A DNA stretch of 64,000 nt. Source: Oikopleura dioica. Its lineage: Eukaryota; Chordata; Appendicularia; Copelata; Oikopleuridae. Made by a program: the position numbers and the translations under genes. This document shows, piece by piece, positions 55,992 to 64,000 of this stretch; positions within the stretch are counted from its first letter, which is position 1; every line of letters starts with the position of its first letter. The DNA is taken from positions 4,531,001 to 4,595,000 of the forward strand of contig OU015567.1 in assembly GCA_907165135.1 (NCBI GenBank), given 5' to 3'. A model generated the notes under the pieces. The model saw only the letters and a program-made list of their open reading frames with translations, was not told the origin of the DNA and searched no databases.

Positions 55992-57651
55992 TTTTCTTAT
56001 TGTTTTTTTCTTTGTTCTTGTTTTGCTCTAAGAAAAGAAAATAGCGAAAATATTACTTTGAAAATTTTTCGCTTATTTCGGCGGAGAGAAAAACAGAGCT
56101 TGAGGAATGAAGCTAAAAAGCGAAAATGGTTATCCGAATCGTGTGGCGCCGCAATACAAAAACACTAGAACGCCGTTCACGAGAAAAACTCTATTGACCA
56201 TCTAAACAATCTAACGGCGTAAGCATTCGCTTCAACCCTGCTTTTCTACGCACTTCACCAAGCAAGATTATTGTTTTTCCTAATCAATGATTATTTTCTT
56301 GAAATTAACGATTCGTTATTTTTCCCCACAATTCAATTACATCTATTATGAATTCAATTAAATAAAGATAATTTTTGATTGAATAACAAGACAATTATTT
56401 GAACTCTGTCTTACGTGAATTATTCGTGCGTGGAAAATTTGAGTCAGGTTCTGAATGGAGATCCGAGTGGCTAAAAATCTGAAGAATCTGTTTCAGGCAA
56501 GCTTCTCCGAGCCAAGTCTACTTTTTAATAATAAAGCTCTCCTACGTACTTTTCTTCTTAACAAAACTCCTGAAATTTTCTCAAAACTAATAAGTTGTGA
56601 AAACTCTTTATATTTCTATCATAATTCAGGTTTCTGGTGTCTAGAACCTAGACTCTAGATTTAAGAAATGAATGAATATTTTTTTTATTACAGTAAAGGC
56701 TGTCTATTAACATGCTTTTTATTTGAAAATAAAATGATGCTTTTAGTTTTAACAACGATTATTTTGAGTTATTTTGACTGGTTAGCGCGAACTTGTGAAC
56801 GTGACTATATTGAATTTATGGAAGTTTATAGTGTATCTTTTTATTTAAAAGTTCTGACTCTTGATCTCTTAAAGATGACGAATTTTCTTGAAAATCACAG
56901 AACTGTGTCTAAAACGAATCAATTTGCCCTTGACGGCGGCGGGTTAAAAAGGTTAATAAATTGTGTTGGCGAGGAGACTACTTTAATGATATCGAAACTC
57001 GTTTCAATAATATTAAGACCAAATTCCAGCGCAGAGTTTCAGAATTTATTTAGGAATTCAGAGATAGTGAACTGGGGTTTCTTCGTAAATCAAGTGCTTC
57101 GCCGTTTTGGTGAACAAAGTATTTGATGTGTTTTTATCTTGTTGATCGGCTCAACATCGGAATTGAATAAGCACCAGCAAATTGTTAGCTAAAATTATCT
57201 TTGTTTGGAACAATAATTTCGCTTTCCGTTTTCCTTTTTCCTCATCCCTTGATGCAAAATAGACTGAATTAATTGGCCTGCAGTTTTAAATACGAGCTAA
57301 AACGGTTACACACAGCAGCTACAGTTGTTTTAATTACAGTATTAACGAAAATATAGCAAGAATTTCGGAAAAATCAAAAAAATTCTCAAAAACTTATGAA
57401 AAATTTGAAAAAATGATCTTTTTTTCAATTTTTTTTTCGTTATGCGTCTGATTGAGCCGGGCTGAATAGGTTGCCCTAGTAGCGCGCCTGTGCGAAAGAT
57501 TTTGCACTTGCTAGTACAGTCACGGCAGCTGATTCATACCTTTGCTCGAAAATTGATAAGAGCACTCGCCTTCAGTGAATTGCAAGTAAATTTGGCGCGT
57601 TTTTCCTGCGATTTTGAAGAAGAGAGTTTATAAGAAAATCATTTCTTGAAA
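55992..57651. other. Intergenic; one unsupported 152-aa open frame
   Basis: A degenerate relative of the GAGTCAGG MITE family is near 56430-56510. The plus-strand frame 56668-57126 is open for 152 codons in AT-rich DNA, starts MNEYFFYYSKG and has a hydrophobic stretch (MMLLVLTTIILSYF). It has no recognised domain and no introns. Confidence 0.4.
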
Positions 57652-60600
57652 ATGGATCGTCGGCAACGGGTAATTACAAAAACTTTATTCAAAATCTCTA
57701 CGTTGCCGCAGAGTTTTTTACATTTTTTAATAAAAATGAAGAAAATTAAACAATAAAACAGAAAAGTTTCTTTTAACTGCTTTTTCTTTTTCATTTTTGC
57801 CTCATTTTGGGAAGATGAAGATTTTTCATTTTTCATTAATTTATATGATAAAGCAGCTGCATTCAAGATGGAAAGATCAAAACTGATGAAGTAAGACAGA
57901 TTTTCTAAGATCTTTTAGATCTCGTTAATTATTATCCCTTTGAAATTTGCGGAAAGGAGATAAAATCGCAGATGTTAATTTGGAATTGAAAAAAATTCTT
58001 TGTGGTTTTTAGAGATGAATTTAAGCAATTGAATATCATTTTTCAGAAGTCGAAACTCACCGCTGACGCCGAGCAAAACAACCTCATCGCCAGTTTCGAG
58101 CAGCAACTCGCCGAGAAAGAAGCGAAGAAACAAGCTCGTCAAGAAGCCGAAAGAGCTCGTGAATTCGAGCGAGAAAAGAAACGCCGAGAATTCGAAGCGT
58201 TTCAGCAAGAAATCAACGCGATCTGCGACTCCGACGAAGACACAACTCCAAAGCCAAAAGTTGTTGAAAAAAGCTATGCTGTTCCGATTGCGATTAGTTC
58301 GGTCAAGGGAAGATGGGACAAAGTCGAGCAAGATCGAAAGAAAGCTGAAGATGAGAGGGCAAAGGTAGGAAAGAAGGCTCTAGAAAATTTTTAGTCTTTT
58401 GAAGATTTTGAAAGCAGCTCATCAAGTTCCAAAGGGATCTAGCTCGGCTAACATCCTGACAAAATTACAGATTTTCTCGGTTAGTTACAGTGAATTTTCA
58501 TCCCATTTTATCCCTCATTCTCGAGCTGCATTCCAAAAGTTCCAAAACTAGCGAAAAATGTTCATTTCGACTGCCATAATTTCTGATTCATTTTCACGGA
58601 AAAATCATAAATCTCATCTTCTATTACAGTTTTTCATGGCCTATTCTAGAACGAACGAAAGCAACGAATGGCCAAAGACGCCCAAGACAAGAAAAAGCTC
58701 CAAAAAGAAGAGCTCGAAAAAGAACTCGCCCTCGTCGAGTCCGGCGAGTCCACCCGACGCCGAACGGTTAAAAACACCGCGAAGCCGAAAAAACTTCAAA
58801 TTTCCGAAGATGACCTCATCAAAAAAGCGGAAGAAGAGCGTCTCAAGAAACTTAGGCTCGAGCGAGAAAAACGAGAAGCAGAAGATCGAGAGCGAATGGC
58901 GTCTGAGCGAGAAAGACTGCAAGACGAAGAGGAGGATGAAATCAAGGAGGAAAATCAGAAAGTTGAAAGAAAATCAGTTGTGCCAAAGAAGTTAAACTTG
59001 ACGATGACTGATTTGGAAAAACAGCGAGACGAGCAATTTCGAAAACGAGCTGAAGAAGAGCGGAGAAGACGAGAAGAAGCCGACAAAAAGCTCTTCGCAG
59101 CTGAGCGAGCCCGACTTGCCGAAGAAGACGAGGATGTTGCTGAAGAAATGTCGAATGAGAGGAAGGAAGAAGTGAAAGTGGGAAAGATTCAGCTGGATTA
59201 TGACAAGATTGTTTATGAAAACAACAAGGCGAAAGAAAAAGAGCTGGAAGAGGAGATGAAAGGCAGGATGAAGCAGTTCAGGAATTTGAGGCAGCAATCG
59301 AAGGCCTATCAGGAAGAGGATTACAGACAGCGAGAAACTCAGGTATTTTACCGACTAGACCTTCGTTTATCGATATTTTTAAGGCGCGATCAGAATCAAA
59401 AGCCACCGTCAATGTCTCAAAACTCGACTCAAACAAACTCAATCTCGACAAACACTTTGCCGAATCTGAAAAAGAGTCCGAAAGAAAACTTGCCGAAGAA
59501 AAAATGCGCGAACTCAAAGATGAGATTCGTCAATTCAACGAAGCCAAGGCGAGAATGATGGAAAACGAAATGAAAGATCTTCTTTCGGAGCAAAAAGAAT
59601 GCGAAGAAAACCAACCGGTTGTCAAAAAACTCGACGCGAGCAAGGTCAAATTCGATAAAAACGCTGATGAAAAAGTTGCGAGAGATGCGGAAATGTTAAG
59701 ACTCGAGAGGATGAAAACGCTGAAGGCGGAAATGGTCGCTTTCGAAGCTCAAAGAAAAGAAATGGAAAACGAATTCGATGTCCTCCCGAACTCAAAGGAG
59801 GAAAAAAGTAAAGTTGCTGTTGGAAAACTCGATTCTTCGAAGACCCAATTCGATTCTCTTGAACAACAGAGGGCAGAGAAGAGACTTCAGGAGCTTCAAG
59901 AGCAGAGGATGAAAGATCTTCAAGCTGAGATAGATCGGATGGAGGAAGAGCGCGAAAAATTCGATGAAGAGGAAGAAATGAATGGTAAGAGTCCTCTTTG
60001 ACCGTTTCTTGTTCAAAATTGTAGGTGAAGATAAGAAAGAAGAAGTTCAAAAATCAGCTCCAAAGAAGCTCACGACTGATTTCGAGAAGATGCAGCTCAA
60101 GAAACAGCTAGAAATCGAGCGAGAAATGAAAGATCAAAAGATGAAGCAAATGCAGGCTGAACTTGAAGAGCTCCAGGTTTCTTTCTCTAAAAAAACGATT
60201 CACATATTTTTAAGAAAAAATGGAATGATGAAGAATCTGAGGAAGAAGAGGAGAATCAGGCTCAAAAAATCATCGTCGAGCCCGGAAAATTGAACAAGCA
60301 ACAGCTTTCGTTTGACAAGGTTTTGGTTTGAATGTCTTCAACATGATTTTTATGAAACTTTGGAGTCCAAAGTTTTTCTAATTTGGTCTGTCTGTTTTGT
60401 TTTTCTTACATTCATATTTTCATTAAAACATTGCCATTCGAGATGTCGACCGCGATGAGCTCGGCGGATCAGATGCGTTTGAAATACGCGCGCGATCAAC
60501 AACTCAAGGCGGAAACCGATTGCTTCCGAGATCTGAACAAGATCCAGGCCCTTGTTAAACACATCATCTCATATCTCATCATTGCCATATGAAAATTGAT

Positions 60601-61369
60601 TTATTCATTCATGTATTAACATCTGGAACGGAGCAAGAACTCAAATTGCAAACCAATTCTCAGCGACATTTGTACGAAATGACCGAGCATCGGCCGAAAG
60701 AACCGGTAAAGAAGATGAATTCTGTTTCGAAGTTTGAGAGGATGCAGCAGATGCAAAGAGAGGAAGAAGAAAAACGCCTGGAAGAACTAAGGTTTGTTTC
60801 AAATATAGAGCTTACTGACACCCTTATCATCTTTTATTTCTATTTTAAGGATGGCGAGAGCCTTAAAAGAACGCTCAGAAATGATCGAAGCAAAAGAACG
60901 CGAGCTAAGGGAGGAAATGGATGAGCTAGAAGAGGTCTTTCTTTTATCGAAGCTACGACCCTTAATTTTTCTAGGATTCTTATTCTGACGAAGATGATAT
61001 GAACGGATCTCCAGCATTCCTCGAGCCGCTAGAAGACATCACGCTAAACGAGGGAGACAAATTCAAACTAACTTGCTCTATCGCTGGTTTTCCTCAACCA
61101 AAAGTAGGTTTTGGAGAGAAAAAAAGGTGTCGAGAAGTTTAGGTGATCTGGTATCATAATAAAATCCCCCTGCCAAATGGAGTTGATTATCAATACAAAG
61201 TCAAGGGAACTTACTACTCGCTTCATATGGACGAAGTTTTCAGAGAAGATGAGGGAACTTATGCAATCAGGTTTGTCATCATTTTTGGATGGTATTTAAA
61301 AAGGTTTCAAGGGCAATAAACGACAAGGGGATCGACATGTGCGAATGTTTCGTCAATATCAGAAGTTGA
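57652..61369 (+). CDS. NEXN: Nexilin: actin-binding coiled-coil protein with C-terminal Ig domain
   Basis: Roughly a dozen exons. Tiny first exons (MDRRQR; MERSKLMK) lead to a long charged helical region with the family pattern of repeated KL-x-x-x-F/Y-(E/D) blocks followed by EEER/KR-rich helices (KLQISEDDL, KLNLTMTDLEKQRDEQ, KLDSSKTQFDSLEQQR). An early motif ICDSDED..EKSYAVP..VKGRWDKVE resembles the N-terminal part of nexilin. The C-terminus is one I-set Ig domain (FLEPLEDITLNEGDKFKLTC..KVIWYHNK..EDEGTYAIRA). Nexilin binds F-actin at Z-discs and adhesions and strengthens sarcomeres. Exons between 60300 and 60700 are less certain. Confidence 0.85.
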
Positions 61370-61449
61370 AAGATCTTGCCAGTGTAAATTTGTTCATACT
61401 GTAATTAAAATCGATTTGATGAAGCTACATTTATTTTGCGACAGTATTT

Positions 61450-64000
61450 TCAGTCTTTTAAATTTTCGTCTACGTCTTCTTCATTTTCTATGTCGTCGAA
61501 TTCGGCAAAAATGTTTGGCTCATATTTGAGCTCTTCGCTCTCAATTGTGAAATTATCTGCGAGCCTAAAATATCGTTGCATTTTATGCTTCAGATTTCAT
61601 CTTACGAGATGAGCTCTTCAACGATCATGGTAAAAATCGCACCCAACCAGGCGATACCAAAGAACATCCAAACTTGAAAACAAGGATGAGAAGCCATTAA
61701 AATGGGAAGCCCTTACCGACAATGAGGGAGCGGTAGATTTTCAAGAACTCTGGTTGAAACATGAATTCTGGAATGATTTTCGGTTGGGGAAGATTTTCCG
61801 TGTCGATGTGCTTTGGCTTTTGAAATGTTGGTTCTGAACAGTTTTGCTGTGATGGTTAAAAATGGTAGTACCGTAGTCTCCATATCCGATCGTAGTCAAA
61901 GTAACAACGATGAAATATATAGACGTGACCATGTCCCACCCTTCGATGTCATAAAAGATCGCCAACTGGATTAAGCCCAGAATAACGATTGAAATTGCTA
62001 GGTAGAGAAAAATGCTCCCAACTCGCACTGCCTAAAAATCAGCTTAGAAAGCAATCAAAATAAAGCTGTTTACTCGGGACGGCTTCTTGCCGAAAATTTT
62101 CTTTCTCAAAGCTCCAAGTTTTTCATTGAAGAGTTGAGCGTACATCGCCATTCCAAGAGCTGGACATCGTTATTGAATGATTTTTATTTGACAGTACCTG
62201 TGATAGGAACGCTGATGAGAATAAACACCGACACAAAGATCTTCCCATTGTCCGAGACCGGAAAAGTCGAACCATAACCAACAGTTGTCGCAACTTGAGA
62301 AGCAAAGAAAATCGCGTTCACATAAGTTCCGAAAATGCTTGGACAAGAGATGTTCTCCAAGCACTCATCTATGTCTTCACTTGTGCAGTTCAGATTTTCC
62401 AGCGCTTCGGTCATATTCACGCTTGTTCTTGTTTTCTTCTCATTTTTCAATTTTGGCAAGAGTTTCTTCACGGTCGGGTGTGGCGGTTTCGGCTGCTTAG
62501 GAAGAGGAGAGGAGGAGGATTCAGCGTCTTCTTCAGTTTGGCTGTCCCCGAGCGCCAGATTTTTGAGAAGATCGAAGTTTCCAGAAGCCAGGTCTTTCTG
62601 TTTGTCCAAAATTCCCTCCTCGTCCGCGAGTTCTTCTCGTTCCGTTTTGAATTTAAGCATTTCGATCCAAAGCTCAAGCGCGTTATTTTTCGTCTTTTCT
62701 TGAAGAAGCATAAAGTCTGTTTCCAGTCGGTATCCGGCTATCTCGTCATCGGTGTGGAAAATTTCGCGGAAGAAGGATTTCAGCTCGTTTTCCGATTTTT
62801 GGAGGTATGTTTCGGTGTAATTGACGAAATTTGATGTGAGATCGGCGATTTTTCCAAAATCAGTCGCAGTGTCCTTAATTTTTAAAATTAAAAAAAAGAA
62901 AATTTCACAAAAAGAGTCAAACCTTTAATTCAGTGAATCGAGTCACAGTCTCATTCAACGCTTTCACTGGTATTCCTGTGTCATTTTTACGCTAGAAAGT
63001 TTTTTATCAGAATTTTTTTCTTTGACAGACCTGATTATTAAGCTCGTCAACGACCGTAGTAAAAATATTTTTGTCTATCGAATCGATTGATTTGTATTCA
63101 TAAAGCGAGATGTTTCGCTTGAATTGATAATTTATCATAAAATCCAGCTCGACAATTGAGTTGATTGTTGTATCAGGAATCAATTTGATTTCTAAACAAT
63201 ATCAGCTCAAGCTCTATAAAAATAAACGAAACCATTGACGTTGAAGTCGCTCGAATTCAAGACTTGATTTTTTAGCAAAACGCGGTTGAACCAATCCGTG
63301 TTTATATCACCAACTGCGAGGACCTTGAATATCATTAATTAAAAAAAAAAACTAATTTTGAAGCAAACAATATCTCGTCGCCGATTATCGCTTGGTCGAA
63401 AACGAAGGCTCATCTGGGTGATTTGAAAGATGAAACTGGTGGTGTAAACTTCAGCTACTTCAGCATCAAGAATCGACGGACCGGAATAGTTTTTCTGAGT
63501 ATCGCGGACTTGAAAGAAGTAAAAAGAATGAAAACGCAATTGAGCCTACATGTTCGATGAAATTCGAGACGATCGGTATTATGAGGCGAAAACGGTTCAG
63601 TTGCATTTTCGGCTTCGATGACCGATTCTGGCATTTCCTGGTTGATGACGTTATAATTGAAAATTTTAAATTCTGCATTTTGGTTTTCGATTTCGATGGC
63701 ACGGGGGCCGAGAGACAGCATATCAAGTTCGCCAGAGAACGATCGAGTGAATTTTTCTTGCCCATCAACTGACAAACTAACAATGTAATTGTCATCATTT
63801 CCAGCGCGTTGACTTTATCAAAAGATTATAAAAAGTTATCAATTTTTAGCAAACATCCGAAAATTTTTATGAATTTTTATGCTCTCCTGATTTTCCATCG
63901 TGAAAGCATATCGTTAGTATCAACTGGTAAATCGAATAAATTCATCATCAAAGAGTCATCGTTAACTCGAACAGTTAATGCTGAAGTCTGACCTTGATCA
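61450..64000 (-). CDS. KCNK: Two-pore-domain K+ channel with a very large ectodomain (N-terminus beyond window)
   Basis: Reading minus from the window end, about eight exons join in phase through a long non-membrane region with several N-glycosylation sites, no TM segment and two conspicuous parts (DDNYIVSLSVDGQEKFTRSF; NYSGPSILDAEVAEVY). The exon 62874-62197 ends with the first pore (FFASQVATTVGYGST) and the following helix (IFVSVFILISVPITG). Next come another helix (GSIFLYLAISIVILGL), the second pore (VTLTTIGYGDYG), a last helix (VWMFFGIAWLGAIFTMIV) and an acidic tail ending DENLKD. K2P channels set resting potassium conductance. The region before the first pore exceeds 450 residues here, whereas the family usually has one TM and a short cap. 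The first TM must lie upstream of the window or be absent. Confidence 0.75.

Noticed and set aside
56668-57126. 152-codon intronless frame
   Set aside because: No recognisable domain, no introns in an intron-rich genome, and AT-rich composition. Kept only as a note in the spacer entry.

Overview
The window is nuclear DNA from a small-genome animal. The genes have many introns of about 40-60 nt, canonical GT-AG junctions predominate, intergenic distances are short, and both strands are used freely. Contents include nexilin, a kinesin-3 of the KIF1/unc-104 type, FICD, a BIR/RING (IAP) protein, alpha-tubulin, an Hv1-like voltage-sensor protein and a two-pore K+ channel. A minority of introns only work as GA-AG. 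Tiny introns, GA-AG junctions, many short inverted-repeat elements and chordate-type genes together suggest a larvacean (appendicularian) tunicate related to Oikopleura. This is an inference from sequence character, not an identification.

Layout. 0-9.6 kb: a single-pass membrane protein (-), an IAP-like gene (+), a 77-aa orphan (-) and FICD (-). 9.7-16 kb: divergent alpha-tubulin (+), a membrane-anchored serine-protease homologue without catalytic His/Ser (-), and an HNK-1/chondroitin-type sulfotransferase (-). 16-25 kb: a 1404-aa mini-dynein (+) that jumps from AAA2 to AAA6, then a kinase / Cys-motif / UBA gene (-). 25.3-32.7 kb: kinesin-3 (+). 33.9-39.9 kb: a coiled-coil gene, a 100-aa basic protein and an Hv1-like channel (all +). 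39.9-42.1 kb: a coiled-coil protein with two discoidin domains (-). 43-46.2 kb: a 65-aa orphan, a PLAT-domain protein and a four-TM protein (all +). 46.2-52.7 kb: gene-poor DNA dominated by a 3.2-kb foldback element built of minisatellite arrays with telomere-like repeats and nested transposons. 52.7-56 kb: two tandem secreted PLA2-fold genes (-). 57.6-61.4 kb: nexilin (+). 61.4 kb to the end: a K2P channel with a very large ectodomain (-), running off the window.

A recurring theme is inverted-repeat elements with target-site duplications sitting inside otherwise conserved coding exons. In the dynein, kinase, sulfotransferase and four-TM genes, exact or near-exact removal of the element restores the expected protein frame. 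In one further case the element is translated-open in frame. Together with the GA-AG junctions this points to element-driven intron gain. All exon junctions were assigned by eye from frame, phase and protein-family continuity. Nothing was run through a splice predictor, database search or transcript alignment.
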